Source: Nocardiopsis potens DSM 45234
Lineage (GTDB): Bacteria > Actinomycetota > Actinomycetes > Streptosporangiales > Streptosporangiaceae
Direction: 5' to 3'
Assembly (NCBI RefSeq): GCF_000341105.1
Contig: NZ_ANBB01000002.1
Location: 62,001-126,000, forward strand
DNA length: 64,000 bases
Shown here: piece by piece, positions 7,536 to 15,813 of the stretch
Layout: each line of letters opens with the position of its first letter
How positions within the stretch are numbered: the stretch's first letter is position 1
The notes under the pieces: generated by a model
The model's database searches: none
Told to the model about the DNA's origin: nothing
Seen by the model: the letters and a program-made list of their open reading frames with translations, nothing else
Made by a program: the position numbers and the translations under genes

Positions 7536-7970
7536 ATGGAGAGAGAACGCGAGACCGGCGGGGGCGACGACGCCTTCGCCTACCGGGGGAACCGGCTGGG
7601 GATGCCGGAGACGGGGCCGGGGTCGGTCCCCGGAGTGGGGCGCAGACTGCTGGCCCTCGCCCTGGACTGGGGCCTCAGCCTGGCCGTGGCCTACGGCCTG
7701 ATCGGCGCGGACCCGCAGACCGAGCAGCTGACCCCGGTCCTGGTCTTCGCGCTGATGACGGTGGTGCTGCTCAGCCTGTTCGGCACCACCCTGGGCAAGC
7801 GGATCACCGGCATCGGGATCGCCGCCACCGGCGAGCGCTCCTTCCCGTGGCCGCTGGCGGTGGTCATCCGCACCGCCCTGCTCTGCCTGGTCATTCCGGC
7901 CGTCGTCTACGACCGGGACCAGCGCGGCCTGCACGACCGGGCGGCCGGTACGGTCAGCCGGCGGCTGTGA
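7536..7970 (+). CDS. RDD family membrane protein
   Basis: Small integral membrane protein of 144 aa. It has the RDD signature: VGRRLLALALDWGLSLAVAYG (first span with Arg-Asp), a second hydrophobic span (TPVLVFALMTVVLLSLFG) with TTLGKRITGI, and a third span ending DRDQRGLHDRAAGT. Function unknown; this family often flanks glnA and DUF4191 in actinobacteria. The ATG at 7536 is preferred over the upstream open frame because a TACCGT -10-like hexamer lies 7 bases before it with no Shine-Dalgarno, suggesting a leaderless transcript. Confidence 0.85.
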   Translation: MERERETGGGDDAFAYRGNRLGMPETGPGSVPGVGRRLLALALDWGLSLAVAYGLIGADPQTEQLTPVLVFALMTVVLLSLFGTTLGKRITGIGIAATGERSFPWPLAVVIRTALLCLVIPAVVYDRDQRGLHDRAAGTVSRRL

Positions 7971-8001
7971 CCCCGCCGCCCCGCGGGGCGCGGACGCGGA
8001 A

Positions 8002-8034
8002 CGGCGCCGCCCGGATTCGATCCGGGCGGCGCCG
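8002..8034. terminator. Bidirectional terminator hairpin
   Basis: Arms of 14 bases (CGGCGCCGCCCGGA and TCCGGGCGGCGCCG) with the loop TTCGA, between the convergent RDD and DUF4191 genes. Confidence 0.75.
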
Positions 8035-8069
8035 TCGGTACGTGTATGGCGAGAAGCTCGGCCGGGGTC

Positions 8070-8795
8070 TCAGCCCCGTCCCTGCGCCTTGGGCCCCTTC
8101 GGCATCTTGACGCCCTTGGGCATCGGCCCCTTGGGCATCTGGACCGCGGCGGGCAGCGCGCGGAGCCGGTAGCGGACCTCGGCGACCTCGGTCTTGTCCA
8201 GGTTCCGCGGCAGCTTCATCATGTGCTTCTGCAGGTCGCCGATCTTGACCTGGCCCTCGCCGTTGCCCACGACCAGGTCGTAGATGGGCATGTTGTAGGC
8301 CACCCGGGCGACGCGCTTCTTCTCCGCGCCGATCACCTTGCGGAGCCGGTTCGGGTCGCCCTCGCCGACCAGGACGATGCCGGGGCGGCCGACGACCCGG
8401 TGCACCACGTCCATCTGCCGGGTGGCGCCGACGCCGGGGTCCACGCTCCAGTCGCCGCGCATGTTCTCCAGCACCGCCATGCCCGCGCCGAGCTGGCCGT
8501 CGAGCATCTTGTACTGGATCTTCTGGGCCGAGCGGGTGAAGAAGATGAACCCGGCGAGGAAGCCGATCGGGATGCCCAGGCTCATCCAGTAGAGCCAGCC
8601 GCCGGTGAGGACCGCGCCGACCACGGAGAGCGCCACGACCCCGACGAAGATCGCCACCGCGATCGGGATGCTCTTCGGGCTCTGCTGGTGGACGACCTTG
8701 GCGACCATGCCGATCTGCTTGAACCGGCCCGGCTTCTTCTGCCCGGCGGCGTCGGTGGCCTGGGCTGTCTTGGTTTCCTTGGGCTTCTTCGCCAT
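8070..8795 (-). CDS. DUF4191 membrane protein
   Basis: 241-aa protein with a charged N-terminus, two adjacent membrane spans (about residues 43-85: PIAVAIFVGVVALSVVGAV and LYWMSLGIPIGFLAGFIFF) and a cytoplasmic domain containing VVGRPGIVLVGEG and RLRKVIGAEKKRVARVA. The C-terminus has PKGPMPKGVKMPKGPK repeats. The family is actinobacteria-specific and typically adjacent to lipA; no biochemical role is established. It lies 154 bases downstream of lipA on the same strand, with a hairpin between them. Confidence 0.88.
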   Translation of the reverse strand: MAKKPKETKTAQATDAAGQKKPGRFKQIGMVAKVVHQQSPKSIPIAVAIFVGVVALSVVGAVLTGGWLYWMSLGIPIGFLAGFIFFTRSAQKIQYKMLDGQLGAGMAVLENMRGDWSVDPGVGATRQMDVVHRVVGRPGIVLVGEGDPNRLRKVIGAEKKRVARVAYNMPIYDLVVGNGEGQVKIGDLQKHMMKLPRNLDKTEVAEVRYRLRALPAAVQMPKGPMPKGVKMPKGPKAQGRG

Positions 8796-8900
8796 GCTTC
8801 CAGGATATGGGGAACGGACGGGCGGACGTGAAGCGGCGGCCGACGGCCGCCGTTTCAGCTTGATTACTTTGCCGCTTTTGTCCTGCGCGGCGCCGGTCCC

Positions 8901-8931
8901 CCGGGCCGCCCCCGTGTCCAGGGCGGCCCGG
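8901..8931 (-). terminator. Hairpin downstream of lipA
   Basis: Arms CCGGGCCGCCC and GGGCGGCCCGG with a 9-base loop, 19 bases beyond the lipA stop. Confidence 0.55.
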
Positions 8932-8949
8932 AGGCCCGGTCCGGGCAGG

Positions 8950-9894
8950 TCAGAGCTTCGCGGCGACGTCCAGGCCGCGCTTCTCCGCGGCCTGCCGGTA
9001 CAGCCGGCCGGCCCGGTAGGAGGAGCGCACCAGCGGCCCGGACATGACCCCGGCGAAGCCGATCTCCTCGGCCTCGGCGGCCAGCTCCACGAACTCCTCC
9101 GGCTTGACCCACCGGTCGATCGGGTGGTGCAGCTTGGAGGGGCGCAGGTACTGGGTGATGGTGAGCAGGTCGCAGCCGGCCTCGTGCAGGTCCCGCATGG
9201 CCTGGGAGATCTCCTCGCGCTCCTCGCCCATGCCCAGGATCAGGTTGGACTTGGTGACCAGGCCGTCCTCGCGGGCGCGGGTGATCACCTCCAGCGAGCG
9301 CTCGTAGCGGAAGCCGGGGCGGATCCGCTTGAAGATCCGCGGCACCGTCTCCACGTTGTGCGCCAGCACCTCCGGCCGCGACCCGAACACCTCGGCCAGC
9401 TGGTCGGGGTCGGCGTTGAAGTCGGGGATCAGCAGCTCGACGCCGGTGCCGGGGTTGAACTCATGGATCTTGCGGACCGTCTCGGCGTACAGCCACGCCC
9501 CGCCGTCCTCCAGGTCGTCCCGGGCCACCCCGGTGACCGTGGCGTAGCGCAGCTCCATGGTCTGCACCGAGCGGGCGACCTTGGTCGGCTCCATCCGGTC
9601 CAGGGCGGTCGGCTTGCCGGTGGCGATCTGGCAGAAGTCGCACCGCCGGGTGCACTGGTCGCCGCCGATGAGGAAGGTGGCCTCGCGGTCCTCCCAGCAC
9701 TCGTAGATGTTGGGGCAGCCGGCCTCCTGGCAGACGGTGTGCAGGCCCTGCTTCTTCACCAGCGAGTGGAGCTCGGTGTACTCCGGGCCCATCTTCGCCT
9801 TGATCTTGATCCAGGGCGGCTTCTTCTCGATGGGGGTCTGGCTGTTGCGGGCCTCGATCCGCAGCAGCTTGCGCCCCTCGGGAGCGATGGTCAC
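8950..9894 (-). CDS. lipA: Lipoyl synthase (radical SAM)
   Basis: Inserts two sulfurs into octanoyl groups on lipoyl domains, using SAM and two [4Fe-4S] clusters; 314 aa. The auxiliary cluster ligands appear as [12 protein letters not shown], the radical-SAM cluster as CTRRCDFC, and the C-terminal cluster Ser as RSSYRAG. The GTG at 9892-9894 (protein starting [17 protein letters not shown]) is chosen for its AAGGAAGGG site; an open frame extends further upstream but lacks homology-like sequence. It lies 70 bases downstream of lipB, probably in one operon. Its likely substrate protein SucB is encoded 4 kb away. Confidence 0.97.
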   Translation of the reverse strand: MTIAPEGRKLLRIEARNSQTPIEKKPPWIKIKAKMGPEYTELHSLVKKQGLHTVCQEAGCPNIYECWEDREATFLIGGDQCTRRCDFCQIATGKPTALDRMEPTKVARSVQTMELRYATVTGVARDDLEDGGAWLYAETVRKIHEFNPGTGVELLIPDFNADPDQLAEVFGSRPEVLAHNVETVPRIFKRIRPGFRYERSLEVITRAREDGLVTKSNLILGMGEEREEISQAMRDLHEAGCDLLTITQYLRPSKLHHPIDRWVKPEEFVELAAEAEEIGFAGVMSGPLVRSSYRAGRLYRQAAEKRGLDVAAKL

Positions 9895-9964
9895 GCGGAC
9901 CCTTCCTTTCCTCGTCCCTTGTGGGGAGGTCGTCGTCGTGCCGGTGCGCCGGAACGCGTCGGGG

Positions 9965-10693
9965 TCAGGCGGAGGCCGGCTCCACCGGGGCGGCGGCCCC
10001 GGGGAAGTGCGCCGGAACCCCGTCGCTGCGGCTGTGGACGGTCGCACCGAGCACGTCGGCCAGGTGCCGCTCCACGGCGGGCAGCACCTCGGCCACGGTC
10101 ACGTCCCGGCCGACCTCGCGGGAGATGCTGGTGACATCCCCCTCGTCGGACGGGATGCCGCACGGGACGATCCTCTGGAACCACGAGAGGTCATTGTCGC
10201 AGTTGAGGGCGAACCCGTGCATACCCACCCCGCGGGAGATCCGGCAGCCGATCGCGCCGATCTTCCGCTCGATCAGGCCCCGCCCGGGGTCGGCGTCCAG
10301 CCACACCCCGGTCTTGCCCTCGATCCGCCGCCCGGTCAGGCCGTACTCGGCGATGGTGCGGATCATCGCCTCCTCCAGCATCCGGACGTAGGCGACGACG
10401 TCGATCGGGTCGGCCAGCTTGACCATGGGGTAGCCGGTGAGCTGCCCCGGACCGTGCCAGGTGATCTTGCCCCCGCGGTCGATGTCGACGATGGGGGTCC
10501 CGGGGACGGTCTGCCGGCGGTCCCACTCGCCGGTGCGCTTGCCCGCCGTGTAGACGGGCTCGTGCTGGAGCAGCAGCACGGTGTCGGGGATGAGGTCGGC
10601 GACACGGCTCTGGTGGAGTCGCTTCTGGAGATCCCAGCCCTCCTGGTAGGGGACCGGGTCGTCACCGAGCCACGCGAAGACGAGCTCACTCAT
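9965..10693 (-). CDS. lipB: Octanoyl-ACP:protein octanoyltransferase
   Basis: Transfers octanoyl groups from ACP to lipoyl domains, the step before LipA. The 242-aa product has the family segment [16 protein letters not shown], the catalytic Lys in ERKIGAIG and the catalytic Cys in IVPCGI. The ATG at 10691-10693 ([10 protein letters not shown]) has an AGGTGG site upstream. The open frame continues about 400 codons further in low-complexity sequence, which I discard. Conserved lipB-lipA order. Confidence 0.96.
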   Translation of the reverse strand: MSELVFAWLGDDPVPYQEGWDLQKRLHQSRVADLIPDTVLLLQHEPVYTAGKRTGEWDRRQTVPGTPIVDIDRGGKITWHGPGQLTGYPMVKLADPIDVVAYVRMLEEAMIRTIAEYGLTGRRIEGKTGVWLDADPGRGLIERKIGAIGCRISRGVGMHGFALNCDNDLSWFQRIVPCGIPSDEGDVTSISREVGRDVTVAEVLPAVERHLADVLGATVHSRSDGVPAHFPGAAAPVEPASA

Positions 10694-10900
10694 ACATCCC
10701 ACCTTAAAGCCTGGGACACCCGCCGGTCGCTGCCGGGTGATGCAGGCCACCCCGCCGGAAAAGGGGTGGAATAAACCGCTCCGCCGGAGTGTTCGACGCC
10801 GCCCCGTGGCCGGGGCGGGCCGTTCCCGTTTGGCCGCGGCCGCGGGCGGCAATGGACGTTGCGAGCCCCGCCCCCTCCCCGGGGCCGCAGGAGGTGCCGC

Positions 10901-11563
10901 GTGGTCACCGGAGCCGTGCTCGCCGCGCTCGCCGCGGCGGCCGTCCTCGCCGTCGCGGCATGGGCCGCCGCGGCGCGGCGCGGCAGGGCCCTCGCGGAGC
11001 GCTTCGGGCCGGAGTACGACCGCGCCGTACGGGCCGGCGGCGGCGAGCGCGCGGCCCGGCGCGAGCTGGCCCGCCGCCGGCGGCGCCGGGCCGGGATCGA
11101 GGTCCGGCCCCTCACCGCCGAGCGGCGCGCGGCGCACGCCGAGGCCTGGGCCGTGATCCAGCGGGACTTCGTCGACGACCCCTCGGCGGCGGTCCGCGCC
11201 GCGCACCGCCTGGTGGAGAAGGCCGCGACCGAGCGCGGCTACCCCGACGGCGAGCGGCGGGAGGACGACCTCTCCGTCGACCACCCGCACGAGATCGGCG
11301 GCTACCGGCGGGCCTGCGGCACCGCCCGCCGGGACCGGGAGGGCGGGGCCGGAACGGAGGAGCTCAGGGAGGCGATGGTCGGCTTCCGCGGGCTGCTCGC
11401 CGGGCTGCTGGGCGGCACCGGCCCGGCACCGGGGCGGCCGGGCGGCGGGGGAGCGCCCCCGCCGCGCGGAGCGGACGGCACCGGCCTGCGCGGAGCGGCG
11501 GACGGGCCGCCCCCGCGGGCCGCGGACGGAGCGGGCGGAGCAGGAGAGGAAGGGACGCGGTGA
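10901..11563 (+). CDS. Membrane-anchored protein with FVDDP domain
   Basis: 220-aa protein starting at a GTG with a strong GCAGGAGGTG site. An N-terminal membrane span (residues 2-22, VTGAVLAALAAAAVLAVAAWAAA) is followed by an Arg-rich stretch and a helical domain with AEAWAVIQRDFVDDPSAAVRAAHRLVEK and a conserved-looking YRRACG. The tail is low-complexity Gly/Pro/Ala. The domain is shared with the next gene (ARWRDVQGGFVDDPGLSVRDADDLAEE), so the two are diverged paralogs. Overlap with the next start (GTGA) implies translational coupling. Family function unknown to me. Confidence 0.7.
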   Translation: MVTGAVLAALAAAAVLAVAAWAAAARRGRALAERFGPEYDRAVRAGGGERAARRELARRRRRRAGIEVRPLTAERRAAHAEAWAVIQRDFVDDPSAAVRAAHRLVEKAATERGYPDGERREDDLSVDHPHEIGGYRRACGTARRDREGGAGTEELREAMVGFRGLLAGLLGGTGPAPGRPGGGGAPPPRGADGTGLRGAADGPPPRAADGAGGAGEEGTR

Positions 11564-12213
11564 AGCGGGAAGAGCGGCAGGCGGGGGAGGCCCCCGGGGC
11601 GGAGGCGCAGGACACGGCCGAGCGCGAGCGGCGCGAGGCGCGCTGGGACTTCCGGATCCGCGAGCGGCGGCGCTCGGCGGAGGCGGCCCGCTCGCGGCCG
11701 GTGCCGCCGCGGACCGCCCCGGAGGAGCCGGTGCCCGCCGCGGCCGAGCGGGACCCGGTGGCGGATCCGGTGACGGAGCCGGCGCCGGAGCAGGGCAGGG
11801 TGCAGGGGGCGGAGCGGCCGCCCGCGGCCCCGCAGCCGCCCCCGGACGGACCGGTGGACGGGCCGGCCGGGGACCCGGAGGAGCAGGCGATGCAGCCGAC
11901 GGCGGAGCGGGCGCCCGCCGCACCGGTCCCGCCGCCCCGGCCGCCCGCCGGCCCGGAGATCGACGCCCCGGGGGTCCGGGCCCGCTGGCGGGACGTGCAG
12001 GGCGGCTTCGTCGACGACCCCGGGCTCTCCGTCCGCGACGCCGACGACCTCGCCGAGGAGGTCACCGCCGCGGTCATCGCCGGCATCCAGGCCCGCCGCA
12101 CCGCGCTGCGCGGCGCCTGGCAGGCCCCGGCCGATCCGGACACCGAGACCCTCCGCCTCACCCTGCGCGAGTACCGCGCCTTCATCGACCGGCTCCTGGA
12201 CGAGCACGCCTGA
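11560..12213 (+). CDS. Soluble FVDDP-domain protein, paralog of upstream gene
   Basis: 217 aa from the GTG at 11560, overlapping the upstream stop. The first 130 residues are charged and then Pro/Ala/Glu-rich, probably disordered. The C-terminal 85 residues form the shared helical domain: RWRDVQGGFVDDP, DADDLAEEVTAAVIAGIQ and TLRLTLREYRAFIDRLL. No membrane span is seen, unlike its partner. The pair may form a membrane-tethered complex; this is inference from coupling and paralogy. Confidence 0.68.
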   Translation: MKREERQAGEAPGAEAQDTAERERREARWDFRIRERRRSAEAARSRPVPPRTAPEEPVPAAAERDPVADPVTEPAPEQGRVQGAERPPAAPQPPPDGPVDGPAGDPEEQAMQPTAERAPAAPVPPPRPPAGPEIDAPGVRARWRDVQGGFVDDPGLSVRDADDLAEEVTAAVIAGIQARRTALRGAWQAPADPDTETLRLTLREYRAFIDRLLDEHA

Positions 12214-12431
12214 CCTCCGGCCGCGCCCGCACACCACAGCTCAACGTCATCGTGTCGAGGCTCCGCCCGCCACCGCCTGCCCTTGCCGCGCCTTCCCGCC
12301 ATCGTCATGGCGACGTTCGAGGTGGTGCTGTGGTGCGGGCGGGTGGCGCTGCGGGTGGGACTTCACCACAGGGGGCCGTGCCGGTGCCCGGTACAGTCGG
12401 TACGGGCCGGGCGAAACCTTCATCGGCGACT

Positions 12432-13322
12432 TCAGAGAAGTTCGCTCAGGGCGGTGTCGATGTCGGGGTGGCGGAAGGCGAAGCCGGCCGCGGTGAGGCG
12501 GTCGGGGACGGCCCGCTGGTCGATCAGGGCCGCCTCGTCGGCGAAGCCGCCCAGGGCGGCGCGGATCGCGAAGCCGGGGACGGCCAGGACCGCCGGGCGG
12601 TGCAGCGCACGCGCGACGGCCTCGGTGTAGGCGGCGTTGGTGACCGGCTCCGGGGCGCAGAGGTTCACCGGGCCGATGATCCCGGGGCGCTCCAGCAGGA
12701 AGCGGAGCGCCGCCACCTCGTCGTCCAGGCTGATCCAGCTCATGTACTGCGCACCGGAGCCGAGCCGGGCGCCGAGCCCCAGCCGGAACAGCGGGAGCAC
12801 CGTCCCCAGCAGCCCGCCGGAGGCGGACAGCACCATCCCGGTGCGGGAGTGGGCCACCGGGATCCCGGCCTCGGCGGCGGGGGCGGTCGCCGCCTCCCAG
12901 TCGCGGACCAGGTCGGCCAGGAAGCCGGTGCCCCGCGGCGCGTCCTCGCCGGCCGGCTCGCCCCCGGTGTCGCCGTAGTAGCCCACCGCGGAACCGCAGA
13001 CCAGCCGGGCCGGCGGCCGGTCCATCCGGGCCAGCGCCTCGGCCAGGACGCGGGTCCCGCGGACCCGGCTGCCCCGGATGGCCGCCTTGCGGGCCCGGGT
13101 CCACCGGGCCGGCCCGATCGGCACGCCGGCCAGGTGCACCACGGCGTCCGCACCGGAGAGCGGGCCGGTGTCCACGGTGCCGCCGACCGGGTCCCAGCGG
13201 GCCTCCGCGAGGGTGCGGGCAGGCCGCCGCACCAGGTGCACCACCTCGTGCCCGTCCTCGGTCAGCGACCGGCCCAGCGCCGACCCGATCAGCCCGCTCG
13301 CCCCGGAGATCGCGATCTTCAT
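12432..13322 (-). CDS. TIGR01777 family NAD(P)-binding epimerase
   Basis: Extended short-chain dehydrogenase (SDR39U1-like), 296 aa. Rossmann motif GASGLIGSALGRSL at the N-terminus, then the TIGR01777 landmarks VVHLAGVPI, RWTRARKAAIRGSRVRGTR, GSAVGYYGDTG, RTGMVLSASGG, MSWISLDDEV and PGFAIRAALG (the last a DUF1731-like tail). The substrate is not known. The ATG at 13320-13322 starts MKIAISGASG. In Mycobacterium the same gene lies beside lipB and dlaT, matching this context. Confidence 0.92.
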   Translation of the reverse strand: MKIAISGASGLIGSALGRSLTEDGHEVVHLVRRPARTLAEARWDPVGGTVDTGPLSGADAVVHLAGVPIGPARWTRARKAAIRGSRVRGTRVLAEALARMDRPPARLVCGSAVGYYGDTGGEPAGEDAPRGTGFLADLVRDWEAATAPAAEAGIPVAHSRTGMVLSASGGLLGTVLPLFRLGLGARLGSGAQYMSWISLDDEVAALRFLLERPGIIGPVNLCAPEPVTNAAYTEAVARALHRPAVLAVPGFAIRAALGGFADEAALIDQRAVPDRLTAAGFAFRHPDIDTALSELL

Positions 13323-13375
13323 CCTGGCCCCCTGTACTCGGCTCTCCGGCCTGTATGCCCGCTGCGGGCCGCCGA

Positions 13376-13948
13376 TCACGGCCCGGCCGGCGGGCCGGTG
13401 CGCCAGGCGCCCCGGGCGTTCAGCGAGAGCACCAGGGCGGCGATGTTCCACGCGTCGTCCTCGCCCCGGTGGTGCCGCCCCTCCAGCGGGAGCCCGGCGA
13501 CGCCCAGCGCCTGCGCCATCCCGGGGCGCTTCCGCAGGCCGTGCACCTCGGTGAAGAGCACCTTGGCGTTGGTGTGCCGCCTCCCGAACGGGTAGGGGGT
13601 ACCGGTCGCCGCGCACTGCCGGGCGAACTGGAGGCGGTCGTAGTCGCCCCAGGAGGCCCAGGGCAGGGCGCCGGCCCGGTGCTCGGCGGCCAGGATCCGG
13701 CAGGCCTCGGCGAAGTCCGCGCCGCTCTCCGCCTCGGCCGGGGTGATCCCGGTCAGCTCGGTGCAGAACCGGCTGACCGAGGAGCGCGCCGGGCGGACCA
13801 TGATCCGGTGCCGGGCGATCCGCTCGCCGGCCTTCAGGTCGACCACGGCCAACCCGATCTCGATGATCTCGCTGACCTGGCCGGGCGGCGGGGACCCCTC
13901 CCAGCAGGTCGCCTCGACGTCGACGACGTTCAGCAGTCTCTTCTCCAC
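13376..13948 (-). CDS. DEDDh 3'-5' exonuclease, ERI-1/KapD type
   Basis: 190-aa exonuclease fold. The DEDDh residues are visible: D-V-E in NVVDVEATCW (ExoI), the second Asp in ASWGDYDRLQFA (ExoII), and HHRGEDDAWNIA (ExoIII). KVLFTEVHGLRKRPG is typical of the ERI-1-like branch. The substrate could be RNA or DNA; not determinable here. It starts 54 bases upstream of the TIGR01777 gene on the same strand, so the two are probably co-transcribed. Confidence 0.85.
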   Translation of the reverse strand: MEKRLLNVVDVEATCWEGSPPPGQVSEIIEIGLAVVDLKAGERIARHRIMVRPARSSVSRFCTELTGITPAEAESGADFAEACRILAAEHRAGALPWASWGDYDRLQFARQCAATGTPYPFGRRHTNAKVLFTEVHGLRKRPGMAQALGVAGLPLEGRHHRGEDDAWNIAALVLSLNARGAWRTGPPAGP

Positions 13949-14122
13949 GGCGGACGAGCCTAGGGGGCGGCGCCCGGGGCCGCACCGGGTTTTTCCGCCG
14001 AACGCCTGCGCGGCGGACCCTCCCGGGCATACCGTGGAGGCATCCGGAGCCGGAGCACGGCTACCGGAGCCGACCTTTGGTGATGGGGATCACCAGGGGG
14101 ATGGTGAATGGTGGGGTAACAA

Positions 14123-14156
14123 GGCGGGGCGGCGCCCGTTCGGGCGCCGCCCCGCC
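14123..14156. terminator. Strong hairpin downstream of sucB
   Basis: Arms of 16 bases (GGCGGGGCGGCGCCCG and its complement) around a TT loop, between the sucB end and the exonuclease promoter region. Confidence 0.7.
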
Positions 14157-14217
14157 TCTGCGTCCGTGTCCGGCCGCGCCGGAGCGGGCCCCGGGCGCGC
14201 CCGGGGCCCGGGGCCGG

Positions 14218-15615
14218 TCAGGCCAGGCCCAGCTCCGCCTCGAAGGAGCCCTCCTCCAGGCGCTCCCGGACGGTCTGCAGGAACCGCCCGGCGTCGGCGC
14301 TGTCGATCAGCCGGTGGTCGTGGGTGAGCGCCAGGTAGGCCATCGAGCGGACCGCGATGACCTCGCCCAGCTCCGGGTCCTCCACGACGACCGGGCGCTT
14401 GACCACGGCGCCGGTGCTCAGGATCGCCACCTGCGGCTGGTTGATGATCGGCGTGTCGAACAGCGCGCCGACCGCACCGGTCTCGGCCAGGGTGAAGGTG
14501 CCGCCGCTCAGCTCGTCCGGGGCGAGCAGGCCGGTGTGCGCCCGCTCGCTCAGGTCGGCGATCTTGCGGGCCAGCCCGCCCAGGTTGAGGTCGCCGGCGT
14601 CCTTGATGACCGGGGCCAGCAGGCCGCGCTCGGTGTCCACCGAGATGGAGAGGTTCTCCAGGTCGTGGTAGGTGACCTCGTAGCTCTCGCTGTCGATGAC
14701 CGCGTTGAGCTTCGGGTTGGCCTTGAGCGCCTCCACGGCGGCCACCGCGAAGAACGGGAAGAAGCCCAGCTCGACGCCCTCCCGGGCCTCGAACTCGGCG
14801 CCGGCCAGGTCCTGGAGCCGGGCGATGTTGGTCATGTCGACCTCGATCACCTGGGTGACCTCGGCCGAGATGCGCAGCGACTCCGCCATCTGGTCGGCGA
14901 TGTGCCGGCGCAGCGGGGACATCTTCTCGGTGCGCCCGCGCAGCGTGCCGTCGACCGCGGGGGCCGGCTTGGCGGCCTTCGCGGCGGCCGGAGCGGCGGC
15001 GCGCTGCTCCGCCGCGGCCGCGGCGGCGTCCTGCACGTCCTGCTTGCGGATCCGGCCGCCCACCCCGGTGCCGCGCACCGTGGACAGGTCGACGCCGTAC
15101 TCCGCGGCGAGCTTGCGGACCAGCGGGGTCACGTAGGCCTCGGTGACCGCGTCGGTGCCGGACGCCTTCCCGGTGCCGCTGATGGTCTCCACGTCCACCG
15201 GCGGGGTGCGGTCCTCGCGGGTGGCGCGGGCCGGCTCGGGCGCCGGGGCGCGAGCGGGCTCGGGGGCCGGCGCCGGAGCGGGCTCCGGCTGCGCGGCGGG
15301 CGCCGGGGCGGGCTCGGGCTCCGGCTCGGGCTGCGCCTCCTTGGCCGCGGGCGCACCCTCCTCGGCGGGGGCCTCCCCGGACTCGCTGATGACGGCGATC
15401 TCGGCGCCGATGTCGACCGTCTCGTCCTCGGCGACGAGGATCTTGGTCAGCACCCCGGAGACGGGGGAGGGGATCTCGGTGTCGACCTTGTCCGTAGAGA
15501 CTTCGAGCAGCGGCTCGTCGGCCTCGACGGTGTCCCCCTCCTGCTTCAGCCACTGGGTGACGGTGCCCTCGGTGACGCTCTCGCCCAGGGCTGGCATTTC
15601 AACTGAAGTCGGCAT
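14218..15615 (-). CDS. sucB: Dihydrolipoyllysine acyltransferase, E2 of 2-oxo acid dehydrogenase
   Basis: 465-aa E2 subunit. One lipoyl domain (lipoyl-Lys in [12 protein letters not shown], near residue 43), a Pro/Ala/Glu linker, a peripheral-subunit-binding domain ([15 protein letters not shown] ... [13 protein letters not shown]) and a catalytic domain ending [14 protein letters not shown]. The catalytic His-x3-Asp is intact, but the usual Gly after Asp is Ser. In actinobacteria this E2 (DlaT/SucB) can serve both pyruvate and 2-oxoglutarate dehydrogenases, so the name sucB is provisional. It lies downstream of lpd on the same strand. Confidence 0.93.
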   Translation of the reverse strand: MPTSVEMPALGESVTEGTVTQWLKQEGDTVEADEPLLEVSTDKVDTEIPSPVSGVLTKILVAEDETVDIGAEIAVISESGEAPAEEGAPAAKEAQPEPEPEPAPAPAAQPEPAPAPAPEPARAPAPEPARATREDRTPPVDVETISGTGKASGTDAVTEAYVTPLVRKLAAEYGVDLSTVRGTGVGGRIRKQDVQDAAAAAAEQRAAAPAAAKAAKPAPAVDGTLRGRTEKMSPLRRHIADQMAESLRISAEVTQVIEVDMTNIARLQDLAGAEFEAREGVELGFFPFFAVAAVEALKANPKLNAVIDSESYEVTYHDLENLSISVDTERGLLAPVIKDAGDLNLGGLARKIADLSERAHTGLLAPDELSGGTFTLAETGAVGALFDTPIINQPQVAILSTGAVVKRPVVVEDPELGEVIAVRSMAYLALTHDHRLIDSADAGRFLQTVRERLEEGSFEAELGLA

Positions 15616-15693
15616 GGGTCCTCTTCGTGAAGAAGCAGAGAAGCTTGTTGAACCCTCCCCCTCGGCGGCGAAGGGGATTCCCGGCTCGCACGG

Positions 15694-15718
15694 CTCGCCC
15701 GCTCTCCGAGCGGGCGAG
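15694..15718. other. GC hairpin between lpd and sucB
   Basis: Arms CTCGCCCGCTC and GAGCGGGCGAG with a 3-base loop, in the 198-base lpd-sucB gap. It may reduce read-through. Confidence 0.4.
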
Positions 15719-15779
15719 GCTTACGCGGTCGGCGCCGGCCGGGTCGGAACCGGCCCGGAAGCGGTGGACGCGAAAGGAG

Positions 15780-15805
15780 GCGGGGCGGGCGCCGGCCCGC
15801 CCCGC
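15780..15805 (-). terminator. Hairpin downstream of lpd
   Basis: Arms GCGGGGCGGG and CCCGCCCCGC with the loop CGCCGG, 9 bases beyond the lpd stop. sucB probably also needs its own promoter or read-through. Confidence 0.55.
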
Positions 15806-15813
15806 TCGGTGCG

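Noticed and set aside
10694-11923. Long N-terminal extension of LipB (open frame continuing to 11923)
   Set aside because: The extension is antisense to the FVDDP genes, low-complexity, and the ATG at 10693 has a good ribosome site and the normal family start.
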